Below are positions 30,878-38,209 of a stretch of DNA of 40,054 nucleotides, piece after piece (position 1 is the first letter of the stretch; every line of letters begins with the position of its first letter). The stretch spans positions 1-40,054 of the forward strand of contig CAOMHR010000002.1 of assembly GCA_948482865.1 (NCBI GenBank), in the 5' to 3' direction. The notes beneath the pieces were generated by a model. The model was not told where the DNA came from. It ran no database searches and worked only from the letters and a program-made list of their open reading frames with translations. This DNA comes from Christensenellaceae bacterium (GTDB taxonomy: Bacteria; Bacillota; Clostridia; Christensenellales; Borkfalkiaceae). The position numbers and the translations under genes were made by a program.

Positions 30878-32620
30878 TTACAAATTTTTAAACTGGTATT
30901 CGTACAATTCCCTGTAAAGCCCGTTGCGGCGCATAAGTTCTTCATGCGTGCCGCGCTCGGTTATGCCGTCCTGCGTAACCACAATAATCTCATCCGCATT
31001 TTTTACGGTGGAAAGTCTGTGCGCGACAACAAGGGTGGTTCTGCCTTCGGCAAGTTTTGCAAGCGCGCCCTGTATAAGCATCTCCGTCGCGTTATCCAGC
31101 GCCGAAGTCGCTTCATCCAAAATGAGTACGGGCGGATTTTTCAGAAAGGCGCGGGCTATGGCAATGCGCTGTTTTTGTCCGCCCGAAAGTTTTACGCCAC
31201 GCTCGCCCGTGGTCGTATTATAGCCTTCGGGCAGGCTTTGAATATAGTCGTGTATGTTCGCCTTTTTAGCCGCTTCCGCAATCTCCGCGTCCGTCGCCCC
31301 GAAATTTCCGAACGCGATATTTTCGCGTATGGTGCCGTTGAAAAGAAAAACGTCCTGCTGCACAATGCCTATATTTTTGCGCAGAGTCTGCCTGTCCAGC
31401 GTGCGGATGTCGTAGCCGTCAACGCTTATCACGCCTTTGTCAATCTCGTAAAAGCGGGGGATAAGGTGGCATATAGTGGTCTTGCCGCCACCCGAAAGCC
31501 CTACCAGCGCAATGGTTTTGCCGGCGGGGATTTTCATTGAAAAGTCCTGAATGACCTTTGCCGCGCCGTCTTCTTTTTTGTAGCCGAAAGTAACCTTTTC
31601 AAACTCTATTTCGCCGCGCAGTTTTTCGGGCTTTAACGCGTCTTCACACTCTTCTTCGGGCGGGATATCCATAATTTCGCAAAACCGTTTAAAACCGGTG
31701 ATTCCTTCCTGCATCTGGTCGTAAATGGCGGATAGGGTGCGCACGGGACTGATTAACACGGTGATATACAGCACGAACGCGAAAAATTCGCCCGTGTCGA
31801 TTTTGCCGTAGTAGAAGAACAGCCCGCCCGCAAGCAGGACGGCAAAGTAGAGAAAGTCCATAAAGAAGTTCATCAACGAATGAAACTCGCCCATTACCTT
31901 GTACTGCTTGCTTTTTGCTGAAACGTAATCCGCGTTGCCCTTTTCAAACTTTTCGCGCTCGTGGTCGGCGGCGGTGTACGCGCGCGACACCCGCACGCCC
32001 GAAACCGCGCTCTCTATATCGGCGTTAATTTCGCCCTGCACAACTCGCACCCGACGGTATACCCTGTGCATACGCTTTCTCATAAGCACGGCAAAAATGA
32101 CGATAACAGGTATGCACGCAAACACGATAAGCGCAAGATATACGTTGATGAACGACAGCAGAACGAACGCGCCGACTATCGTTATCAGCGAGAGAAAGAA
32201 GTCTTCGGGCCCGTGGTGCGCAAGCTCTGAAATTTCAAACAGGTCGTTTGTCATACGGCTCATAATAACGCCCGTCTTGTTGTCGTCAAAGTACGAAAAG
32301 GGCAGCTTTTGCAGATGATTGAAAAGTTCGCTGCGCATATCCGCCTGCATTCTCACGCCGACCACGTGACCCCAGTACTGCAAAAAGTAATTCAGCCCCG
32401 CCTTTATTGCGTACAGCGCAAGCAACGCGCCCGCGCCCGCAAGCAGCGTATACAGCATGTTGTTGGGCACGTACTCGTTTATAATCTGCTTGGTGATAAA
32501 GGGATATGCAAGGTTGAACACCGAAATTATAAAAGCGCAGCACATATCCAGCGCAAACAGTTTTGCGTGCGGTTTATAATAGCGGACGAACCGCCTTAAA
32601 AGTCCTTTCTTCTTTTCCAT
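30878..32620 (-). CDS. ABC exporter half-transporter (fused membrane and ATPase domains)
   Basis: 581 residues. Six membrane helices span about 20-300. The ATPase has Walker A GLSGGGKTT (374-382), Q-loop VQQDVFLFNGTIRENIAFG (420-438), signature KLSGGQKQRIAIARA (477-491), Walker B VLILDEATSALD (498-509) and switch His in VVAHRLSTVKNADEI. It would act as a homodimer or pair with an unseen partner; lipids, peptides or drugs are possible substrates. The start at 32620 is chosen because AGGATTAATT precedes that ATG and the gene follows the DUF2207 stop by two bases. A longer version would overlap the upstream gene. Confidence 0.94.
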   Translation of the reverse strand: MEKKKGLLRRFVRYYKPHAKLFALDMCCAFIISVFNLAYPFITKQIINEYVPNNMLYTLLAGAGALLALYAIKAGLNYFLQYWGHVVGVRMQADMRSELFNHLQKLPFSYFDDNKTGVIMSRMTNDLFEISELAHHGPEDFFLSLITIVGAFVLLSFINVYLALIVFACIPVIVIFAVLMRKRMHRVYRRVRVVQGEINADIESAVSGVRVSRAYTAADHEREKFEKGNADYVSAKSKQYKVMGEFHSLMNFFMDFLYFAVLLAGGLFFYYGKIDTGEFFAFVLYITVLISPVRTLSAIYDQMQEGITGFKRFCEIMDIPPEEECEDALKPEKLRGEIEFEKVTFGYKKEDGAAKVIQDFSMKIPAGKTIALVGLSGGGKTTICHLIPRFYEIDKGVISVDGYDIRTLDRQTLRKNIGIVQQDVFLFNGTIRENIAFGNFGATDAEIAEAAKKANIHDYIQSLPEGYNTTTGERGVKLSGGQKQRIAIARAFLKNPPVLILDEATSALDNATEMLIQGALAKLAEGRTTLVVAHRLSTVKNADEIIVVTQDGITERGTHEELMRRNGLYRELYEYQFKNL

Positions 32621-32622
32621 AA

Positions 32623-34500
32623 TTAATCCTGCGTTTTTCTTTTGCGGGTCACTACCGAGCGTTTGACCGTTCCGAAAAGGCTTGCGGCAAAACACTTAGC
32701 ATCAAACCCTTCCGCCCAGTCGGGCGCCTGCAAAAATTCCGTCTTTTTGTCCAGCTTGCGCGAAAGTCCCATAATCATACAATAGGGCAGCACGTCCAGA
32801 TAGTAATCGGGGTCTTTGTCAATCATAGTTTCTATTTCTTTTACTTCGGCAAGGCGCAAAAAGTTTTTAAAGCCCATCATTCTGCCGTAAAGCCGCTGCG
32901 ACTCTTCCGCACGCTTTGCAATAAACCGCGGCAGCACGTAAAGGCTGACGGCTATCCAGACGAGCGAAATAAACAGCAGATATATATAGTCGTACAAAAT
33001 CATATACTGCGTGTTAAGCATAATTACCGTCAGTATGGCGGCGGGAATAAAGACGAGCGTCGCCAAAAGCAGTACGCCCCCGTAAACCAGCGAGTACGCC
33101 CGCCGCTTGACCCGCAACATGTTCAGAAGTCTGTATACACCGAAAAAAGTAGCCGAAACAATCGCAACCATAAACACGCACGCGACCATAAAAAAATAGT
33201 CGTCTGCAATTATTATGCAGTACAAAAAGCATATGATGGGCGCAAGCAGGGAAAGGAACATCACCGCAATCCTGCCGCCGAGAACGCCGCGCGCGTAAGT
33301 CACGGGTTCGCCTATTTCTTCTATGAGTTTGCCCGTGGCGTACATTATCCTGTGCCTGCGCCCGCGCCCCGCCGAACCGCGGATATCCCTTGACGAATAA
33401 ACTTTTCCGTCTTCGAACAGCGCATTGAAATACCCTTTTTCACCCAAAGACGAACTTTCGGGCAGGTTTTTCAGTTTAGTAATTATTACGTCTTTTTTGC
33501 CGTCTTTTTTTATCCTGATACAGCCGTTACGCGCCCACTGCAAAAGCAGGGTACACAAATCTTTGCGCCTTGCTATGCCGTGCCAGTGCGCGGAAAACTG
33601 CATTGTGTTCAGTATGGGCGGGGCGATTTCTGCGGGCGCGACCGGTCTGCGCTGCCTGAAAATAAAGGTGATTACCGCCCCCGCCAGAGCGAGCGCGCCC
33701 ACCGCGCCTACGAAATACCAGTAAATATCAAAGTAGCGGGGTTGGGTTATAAAATAGCCGTCGGGCAAAAGCGCGGTCAGCCTGCACTTATCTATATTTT
33801 CGTACTCCGCCGAAAATTTTATGGTTTTGCCGTTGACGGTAAGTCCGCTTTTTTCGCTTATATTTCCGCTGCCCGAAATCACGGAAACCCCGTCCCCGTC
33901 GAACTCCTTGGGCATATTTACGGTAACGCTTAATTCGGACAGTCTGTCTTTATAGATAAACCAGGCGTTTTCAACTTCTTCGAAAAAATAAAACCCGAGC
34001 GCGTTTTTGCCGTCTTCGTCCTGCGAAAGGTCGCAGATATATTCGATTTCTATATTGTAAACGGCGCGGTTTTCTTTACTCCATTTTTTAAAAGAGCTTT
34101 CATTATCGAGCCGTATGTAGTTGTTAGAGCCGTTGCGGTTGACCGAACAGCGGCTTTCAACGCCGTCTATCTTCGCGCCGATTACCGTTATTTCCGCCAA
34201 AAAACTTCTGCCCTTTTTCGCCCTGCCGTTTACGTTTTTTACCGATTCGGTTTTGCCCGCAACCCGCCTTTCGAAATAATTCTGATTGCGCATAAACCCG
34301 ATATTTAAATTTTCCTTTATGTGCAGAACCTTATTTTCGTCCACGTCTATCTGCATACTGCCGTTGTCGTAAATATAATCCACGGGCGACTCGGAATCTG
34401 CCCGCGCGGCGCTTTTAAAGGACGGCAACAGCGCGATAACCAGAGCCGCCGCAAACAAAAGCATTATTAAAATTAATTTTATATTTATTTTCTTTTTCAT
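32623..34500 (-). CDS. DUF2207-type membrane protein
   Basis: 625 residues. A cleavable-looking signal segment (about 6-33) precedes an extracellular DUF2207 beta domain (VDYIYDNGSMQIDVDENKVLHIKENLNIGF, about 40-255). A membrane helix (YWYFVGAVGALALAGAVITFIF) is followed by a cytoplasmic part (APPILNTMQFSAHWHGIARRKDLCTLLLQWARNGCIRI), two pairs of further helices (about 410-520) and a C-terminal cytoplasmic region (RMMGFKNFLRLAEVKEIETMIDKDPDYYLDVLPYCMIMGLS). That layout and the final motif are characteristic. Function of the family is unknown. It overlaps the rsmI stop by four bases. Confidence 0.9.
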   Translation of the reverse strand: MKKKINIKLILIMLLFAAALVIALLPSFKSAARADSESPVDYIYDNGSMQIDVDENKVLHIKENLNIGFMRNQNYFERRVAGKTESVKNVNGRAKKGRSFLAEITVIGAKIDGVESRCSVNRNGSNNYIRLDNESSFKKWSKENRAVYNIEIEYICDLSQDEDGKNALGFYFFEEVENAWFIYKDRLSELSVTVNMPKEFDGDGVSVISGSGNISEKSGLTVNGKTIKFSAEYENIDKCRLTALLPDGYFITQPRYFDIYWYFVGAVGALALAGAVITFIFRQRRPVAPAEIAPPILNTMQFSAHWHGIARRKDLCTLLLQWARNGCIRIKKDGKKDVIITKLKNLPESSSLGEKGYFNALFEDGKVYSSRDIRGSAGRGRRHRIMYATGKLIEEIGEPVTYARGVLGGRIAVMFLSLLAPIICFLYCIIIADDYFFMVACVFMVAIVSATFFGVYRLLNMLRVKRRAYSLVYGGVLLLATLVFIPAAILTVIMLNTQYMILYDYIYLLFISLVWIAVSLYVLPRFIAKRAEESQRLYGRMMGFKNFLRLAEVKEIETMIDKDPDYYLDVLPYCMIMGLSRKLDKKTEFLQAPDWAEGFDAKCFAASLFGTVKRSVVTRKRKTQD

Positions 34501-35300
34501 AACTCTATTGAAAACCTATACATTTCCGATTTGGAAATTCCCCTGTCTTTTGCGGCTTGTTTTACCGCGTCCTTTTTGTCCATTCCCTGCGCCATATAAC
34601 TGGCTATATGTTCCTTTTCCGTAAGCGAACAAAGCGGGTTTTCCGCCGCAGCCGCGCCTTCCACTATAAGCACGTATTCGCCGCGCTTTTCGCCCGCCAA
34701 ACCCTGCGACAGATTGAAGGGAATTGCCTGTTCGTGCAGTTTGGTAATTTCGCGCACGGCGCAGGCTTTGCGCTCGCCGAAAACGGAATACATTGCGGAT
34801 ATGTCGCGGTCAACGTCCTGCGGGGCAACGTGAAAACAAAGGGTCATTTCAAGGTTTTTATACTTTTCCAAAACCGCCTTTTTTTCGCCCGCCTTGTCAG
34901 GCAAAAAGCCTATGAACGCAAACCTATCCGCGGGCAATGCCGAAAGTATAAGCGCGGACAAAAACGCGTTCGCGCCCGGGACTACGGTGTACTGAATTTC
35001 CGCTTTTTTAAGTTCGGCGCACAGTATGTTGCCGGGGTCGGATATTACGGGCATACCCGCGTCCGAAATTACGGCTATGTTTTTACCTGCCTGCGCCGCC
35101 GCGATAATCCTTTCCGCCGCGCCGCGCTCGTTGAATTTATGGCAGGAATGCAGCGGCTTTTTTATTCCGTACGCGTTTAAAAGTTTAAGCGAATGGCGGG
35201 TGTCTTCGCAAAAAATTTCATCAACGCCGCGCAACGTTTCCACCGCGCGGAAAGTTATGTCCTGCATATTGCCTATCGGCGTAGCCACCAGATATACCAT
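34497..35300 (-). CDS. rsmI: 16S rRNA (cytidine1402-2'-O)-methyltransferase RsmI
   Basis: Methylates the ribose of C1402 in the ribosomal P site, using SAM. The tetrapyrrole-methylase fold is shown by LVATPIGNMQDITFRAVETLRGVDEIFCEDTRHSLKLL (start of the protein), ISDAGMPVISDPG (79-91) and VVPGANAFLSALILSALP (about 107-124). The C-terminal helical tail DAVKQAAKDRGISKSEMYR is typical. Length 267 is normal. The start at ATG 35300 is preferred over a TTG six bases earlier because AAAAGGGG then has proper spacing. It follows a methyltransferase gene, a common arrangement in Bacillota. Confidence 0.96.
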   Translation of the reverse strand: MVYLVATPIGNMQDITFRAVETLRGVDEIFCEDTRHSLKLLNAYGIKKPLHSCHKFNERGAAERIIAAAQAGKNIAVISDAGMPVISDPGNILCAELKKAEIQYTVVPGANAFLSALILSALPADRFAFIGFLPDKAGEKKAVLEKYKNLEMTLCFHVAPQDVDRDISAMYSVFGERKACAVREITKLHEQAIPFNLSQGLAGEKRGEYVLIVEGAAAAENPLCSLTEKEHIASYMAQGMDKKDAVKQAAKDRGISKSEMYRFSIEL

Positions 35301-35314
35301 AGTCAATCCCCTTT

Positions 35315-35983
35315 TTAATTAATAACGGTATTTAAAATTTCGGTTGAAGGTTTACCGCCCTTGACCGCTTCAACCATAATGAGATAGGGCGTTGCGCCCT
35401 GTTTGCCCGCAACGAATTGCATACGCTTGACTTCGAGATTTTTCGCCTTTAACGTATATATAAGTTCCGCCGTTCTGTCCGCGCGGTTTATTATGGCAAG
35501 CCTGCCGCCGAATTTCAGTTTGCGGAAAGCCGCTTCCGCAATCTCTGGCAGGGTCAGCGTAATCTCTTTGCGGCAGACCGCTTTTTCGTAACTGGCGTTT
35601 TCAAAACCCGCCCGCTCGTACGGGGGATTGCAGAGTATGAGTGAAAATTTATCGTCAAAACTTTTGGGAATATCCTGCAAACGGCAGTTGACCACTTCGC
35701 ACGCAAAACCGTTTAGCTCTGCGCTTCGGCGGGACATATCCGCAAGGGCGGGCTGCATTTCAAACAAAGTCAGGCTTGAAATTTTAGGGTTTAGACAAAG
35801 GAAGTGGAAGCCCACGACCCCGCTGCCCGAACAGAAATCCGCCGCGACGTCGCCCGCCTTCGCGCGCGCAAATTTCGAAAGCAGAATACTGTCCGACGTG
35901 AACCTGTAAAGCTCTGTGTTCTGTATTATTTTTTTGTCTTCGAAAAACTCTTCTAAAACTTCGCCCTGTTTAAGGATATCCAT
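35315..35983 (-). CDS. TrmN6-like SAM-dependent methyltransferase (YfiC/YabB type)
   Basis: 222 residues. N-terminal segment ELYRFTSDSILLSKFARAKAGDVAADFCSGSGVVGFHFL contains the SAM-binding loop DFCSGSG (about 49-55). NPPY (120-123) is the adenine N6-methylation motif. The family modifies A37 of tRNA1(Val) in E. coli; the clostridial substrate is probably similar. First gene of the operon. The ATG lies seven bases after a consensus -10 box with no ribosome-binding site, so translation may begin at the very 5' end. The next gene, rsmI, follows after 14 bases. Confidence 0.92.
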   Translation of the reverse strand: MDILKQGEVLEEFFEDKKIIQNTELYRFTSDSILLSKFARAKAGDVAADFCSGSGVVGFHFLCLNPKISSLTLFEMQPALADMSRRSAELNGFACEVVNCRLQDIPKSFDDKFSLILCNPPYERAGFENASYEKAVCRKEITLTLPEIAEAAFRKLKFGGRLAIINRADRTAELIYTLKAKNLEVKRMQFVAGKQGATPYLIMVEAVKGGKPSTEILNTVIN

Positions 35984-35990
35984 AAATTAA

Positions 35991-36019
35991 ATTATACCTT
36001 ATTAAAAATTTGCGGTCAA
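35991..36019 (-). promoter_or_regulatory. Promoter of the methyltransferase-rsmI operon
   Basis: TTGACC (36014-36019), 17-base spacer, TATAAT (35991-35996) on the minus strand. The ATG at 35983 begins seven bases after the -10 box, which predicts a leader of zero to two nucleotides. Confidence 0.82.
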
Positions 36020-36100
36020 GCGGAAAACTCCGACCTTGGCGGCGGTAAAGCGGTACGCCCGAGCAGCACGGCGCAGTTATAATTCTGCCTGCTTTCTTTG

Positions 36101-36640
36101 TCATTCTGAACCTGTCATTAATGTGTCAATCTGAGCGCAGCCGAAGAATCCCCCCGCCAAAGATGTCATTCTGAGCGGAGCACCCGAGTAACACAACATA
36201 ATTATCAGTCTGCCTGATTTATATGTCATTCTGAGCGGAGCAAAGCGCAGCCGAAGAATCTCTTCTGCTCTGCCGTCTAACCGTGAGACCCTTCGACTAT
36301 GCTCAGGGTGACAGGAAAATACGGTAATAAAGAAGTTCTCTGATAACATTGCAATTTTTAAAGTGTCATTCTGAGCGGAGCACCCGAGTAACACAACATA
36401 ATTACAGTCTGCCTGATTTATGTGTCATTCTGAGCGTAGCATAGCGCAGCTGAAGAATCTCTTCTGCTCTGCCGTCTAACCGTGAGACCCTTCGACTATG
36501 CTCAGGGTGACATTTTGTTTGTACTGTATATATCCAAGACCCTTCGGCGTTGCTTTGCGCCATATTAGTATTCTTTTAAATTAAGGTGCGTAAACCGTCG
36601 CTCCGCTCGGGCAGGGCGACAAAGAAAATCATTGGCAAAG
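36101..36640. repeat. REP-like repeat array 1 with 200-bp tandem period
   Basis: No gene here. Units of the type TGTCATTCTGAGCGGAGC ... GCAGCCGAAGAATCTC and GACCCTTCGACTATGCTCAG follow each other. A 150-bp block (36164-36313) is repeated almost identically at 36364-36512, exactly 200 bp later. The spacer segment 36308-36375 recurs in inverted orientation at 38562-38629 with one difference in 68 bases. A further segment (about 36518-36640, GTACTGTATATATCCAAGAC onward) recurs inverted near 38624-38740. Motifs of this kind are known as intergenic dispersed repeats in many bacteria. No transposase is nearby. Confidence 0.9.
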
Positions 36641-36702
36641 TAAAGATACTAAGGGTGACAAAAAAAGAAACCCTGTCGGGCAAACCGTTTTGAAACAGCG
36701 TA

Positions 36703-36730
36703 TTGACATACGGCTGATAAGTGATATAAT
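36703..36730 (+). promoter_or_regulatory. Promoter of the small membrane protein gene
   Basis: TTGACA (36703-36708), 16-base spacer, TATAAT (36725-36730), 16 bases before the ATG at 36747. This excludes a longer reading that would start upstream of the promoter at 36690. Confidence 0.85.
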
Positions 36731-36746
36731 TATAAAAAAGGCGATT

Positions 36747-37313
36747 ATGACTAAGAAGAAAAAAATTATTATATCTGTTTCCGTCACCGCAGGCGGACTT
36801 ATACTTTTGGCAACGCTGGCGGCAATAATTATTTTTGCCGTTCTGCCAATGACCATGCCGCGCGAAAACAGTAAGGCGGACGCGCGGGAAATAGCGGTAA
36901 AACAGTTTGGGTTGGACAGCGTTCGGGCAGTGTGTTTCGGAACTTCGGGCAGTTGCCTTACCGAGCAAAATACCCCGCACTATCCGATTTACGTTTTGGG
37001 CGAAAAGGACGGCGAAGAAATATTTATAATAGTTCCGCAGTTAAAGGGATATCCTGCGTATAAAACAGACTGGCCGTTTGCTAAAACGTTGCGCGAAATG
37101 ACAGACGTTATAAACGGGTTTGCGGGTTCGGATATTTGCGACATAAACAATTTGCAGAATTTGGAAATTATCGATAACGAATATCACGCGAATTACTATT
37201 TAAAGGGACGGAACGAATTTCCGCTTGACGTAAACGTTTTAGTTTATTGCAACGGATATTTTATTTATCAGTCCCGTAACGAATTTGACGTTTTTTATTA
37301 CGGCAATATATAA
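36747..37313 (+). CDS. Small single-helix membrane protein of unknown function
   Basis: 188 residues. A lysine-rich start (MTKKKK) and one membrane helix (about 7-33) are followed by a domain outside the membrane: NSKADAREIAVKQFGLDSVRAVCFGTSGS, HYPIYVLGEKDGEEIFIIVPQLKGYPAYKTDWPF, and a Tyr/Asn-rich C-terminal half. I recognise no family; the first part resembles PepSY-like or similar small alpha/beta folds only vaguely. The start is set by the promoter and by AAAAGGCG. It is the only ordinary gene between repeat array 1 and the small-RNA units, and the promoter of the first RNA unit overlaps its last codons. Confidence 0.75.
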   Translation: MTKKKKIIISVSVTAGGLILLATLAAIIIFAVLPMTMPRENSKADAREIAVKQFGLDSVRAVCFGTSGSCLTEQNTPHYPIYVLGEKDGEEIFIIVPQLKGYPAYKTDWPFAKTLREMTDVINGFAGSDICDINNLQNLEIIDNEYHANYYLKGRNEFPLDVNVLVYCNGYFIYQSRNEFDVFYYGNI

Positions 37314-37314
37314 T
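37285..37314 (+). promoter_or_regulatory. Promoter of small-RNA unit A
   Basis: TTGACG (37285-37290), 18-base spacer, TATAAT (37309-37314). It lies in the last codons of the membrane protein gene; the TAA stop is part of the -10 box. The start seven bases on is 37321, the first base of the unit A stem. Confidence 0.62.
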
Positions 37315-37320
37315 GCGTAT

Positions 37321-37407
37321 ATGCACTTTATCCTTGCGTGAAAAATCGTAGGTTGTATTGTCAATAGTGCATTGCGGGTGCGCTTTTTTAGGCGCACCTT
37401 ATTTTTT
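37321..37407 (+). ncRNA. Small-RNA unit A (about 87 nt)
   Basis: Predicted transcript from 37321. Outer stem ATGCACT (37321-37327) with AGTGCAT (37366-37372), a short core of 38 bases, then an intrinsic terminator GGTGCGC/GCGCACC (37377-37383 with 37392-37398) followed by TTATTTTTT. Shortest of three units with the same plan. No open reading frame of note. Confidence 0.6.
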
Positions 37408-37435
37408 GCTTTTGCTTGAAACTTTAAAAAAATAA

Positions 37436-37464
37436 TTGTATTTTTTATTTTGCTATGTTATAGT
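37436..37464 (+). promoter_or_regulatory. Promoter of small-RNA unit B
   Basis: TTGTAT (37436-37441), 17-base spacer ending TGCTATGT, TATAGT (37459-37464). The block GCTATGTTATAGTG is identical at the unit C promoter. The start seven bases on is 37471, the first base of the unit B stem. Confidence 0.75.
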
Positions 37465-37470
37465 GTATTT

Positions 37471-37620
37471 GCCAATCAAAAGTAAACAATATTGTATTTT
37501 TAAAGGAGTGTCCTATAAGAGATTTGCGCTTCTTTCCTTTAATATACAGTATTACTGGTTTTGATTGGCATCAAGGAAGTGTGAATCTGGTGCGCTTTTT
37601 TAAGCGCACCTTATTTTTTT
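37471..37620 (+). ncRNA. Small-RNA unit B (about 150 nt), rod-shaped
   Basis: Outer stem GCCAATCAAAA (37471-37481) with TTTTGATTGGC (37559-37569), perfect over 11 bp. After a small internal loop come AATATTGTAT/ATACAGTATT (37488-37497 with 37544-37553, one wobble) and TTAAAGGA/TCCTTTAA (37500-37507 with 37535-37542). This gives a long rod with an apical loop of about 27 bases. A 19-base linker leads to the terminator GGTGCGCTT/AAGCGCACC (37589-37597 with 37602-37610) plus TTATTTTTTT. No protein-coding potential. The family is not recognised. Confidence 0.72.
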
Positions 37621-37671
37621 ATGTCGAATTTTGTCTTTTTTTGTTTTTGCTTAAATTTTTATAAAAAATAT

Positions 37672-37700
37672 TTGTGTTTTTCAAATTGCTATGTTATAGT
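37672..37700 (+). promoter_or_regulatory. Promoter of small-RNA unit C
   Basis: TTGTGT (37672-37677), 17-base spacer, TATAGT (37695-37700), with the same GCTATGTTATAGTG block as unit B and a similar T/A-rich upstream tract. The predicted start 37707 is the first base of the unit C stem. Confidence 0.75.
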
Positions 37701-37706
37701 GATAGC

Positions 37707-37870
37707 GTCAAGTTCCAACTGAATAATAAATTAGGGCGTATATGCTATTCTCATTTTGGGAATCAGCGTTTATACCATATGCGCTCTGCTTTATAGGTTT
37801 TCGTTGGAACTTGACACTCCAAACGAACGCGATTCTAGTGTGCTTCATTTGGGGCACACTTTATTTTTTT
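37707..37870 (+). ncRNA. Small-RNA unit C (about 164 nt), rod with central bubble
   Basis: Outer stem GTCAAGTTCCAAC (37707-37719) with GTTGGAACTTGAC (37803-37815), perfect over 13 bp. A roughly symmetric open bubble of 13 and 15 bases follows, then an inner stem AGGGCGTATATG/CATATGCGCTCT (37733-37744 with 37776-37787, two wobbles) and an apical loop. A 21-base linker and a terminator AGTGTGC/GCACACT (37837-37843 with 37854-37860) plus TTATTTTTTT end it. The plan resembles 6S RNA in outline only. It ends 15 bases before the next start codon, so it may also act as leader of that gene. Confidence 0.72.
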
Positions 37871-37885
37871 AATAGGAAAAACATT

Positions 37886-38200
37886 ATGAAGTACAATCTT
37901 GAAAACCTGGTAAGCGTACAGAAAGTAAACAACGAAATAAAAAATTTAAGCGACGACTTAAACGACTTGTTAAACCGCGGCATAATAATAAGGGAAGACA
38001 TAAGCGAAGTTGAACAAGTGCTTATTACGCCCGCAAAAACGGCGGCGGATTTGGCGCGGCACTCTGAACTGATTAAAGAGTTCGGCAAAAATTACCGTGA
38101 ACAGATTGACACGATAAAAGATATGAACAGGCTGGCAATTAAAATTTTCGACCGTTTGCAAAAGGACTATCACGAAACGGCGAAAGCGCTGAACAGCTAA
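37886..38200 (+). CDS. 104-residue helical, probably coiled-coil protein
   Basis: Nearly all-helical soluble protein: MKYNLENLVSVQKVNNEIKN, LSDDLNDLLNRG, ISEVEQVLITPAKTAADLARHSELIKEFGKNYREQIDTIKDMNRLAIKIFDRLQKDYHETAKAL. It is rich in charged residues with heptad-like hydrophobics. I recognise no family. The start is ATG 37886 with AGGA eight bases upstream; a longer reading from 37742 would run through the unit C RNA and its terminator and is rejected. No promoter of its own is visible, so expression would need readthrough of the unit C terminator. That makes unit C a possible control element for this gene. Confidence 0.68.
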   Translation: MKYNLENLVSVQKVNNEIKNLSDDLNDLLNRGIIIREDISEVEQVLITPAKTAADLARHSELIKEFGKNYREQIDTIKDMNRLAIKIFDRLQKDYHETAKALNS

Positions 38201-38209
38201 ACGCAAGGA

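Noticed and set aside
36164..36512. CRISPR array
   Set aside because: Only two copies of a 150-bp unit with a 200-bp period, built of internal REP-like motifs, and no cas genes nearby.
36690..36746. Longer start for the small membrane protein at 36690
   Set aside because: The added codons lie over the TTGACA/TATAAT promoter, so they would not be transcribed.
37742..37885. Possible N-terminal extension of the helical protein gene starting at 37742
   Set aside because: It runs through the unit C stem, bubble and terminator, has no ribosome-binding site, and its composition is unlike the helical protein; the ATG at 37886 has AGGA.
37321..38200. Type III toxin-antitoxin system (RNA repeats, terminator, toxin)
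   Set aside because: The order RNA, terminator, protein is similar, but the RNA units are not short tandem repeats and the 104-residue helical protein does not resemble ToxN/CptN endoribonucleases.
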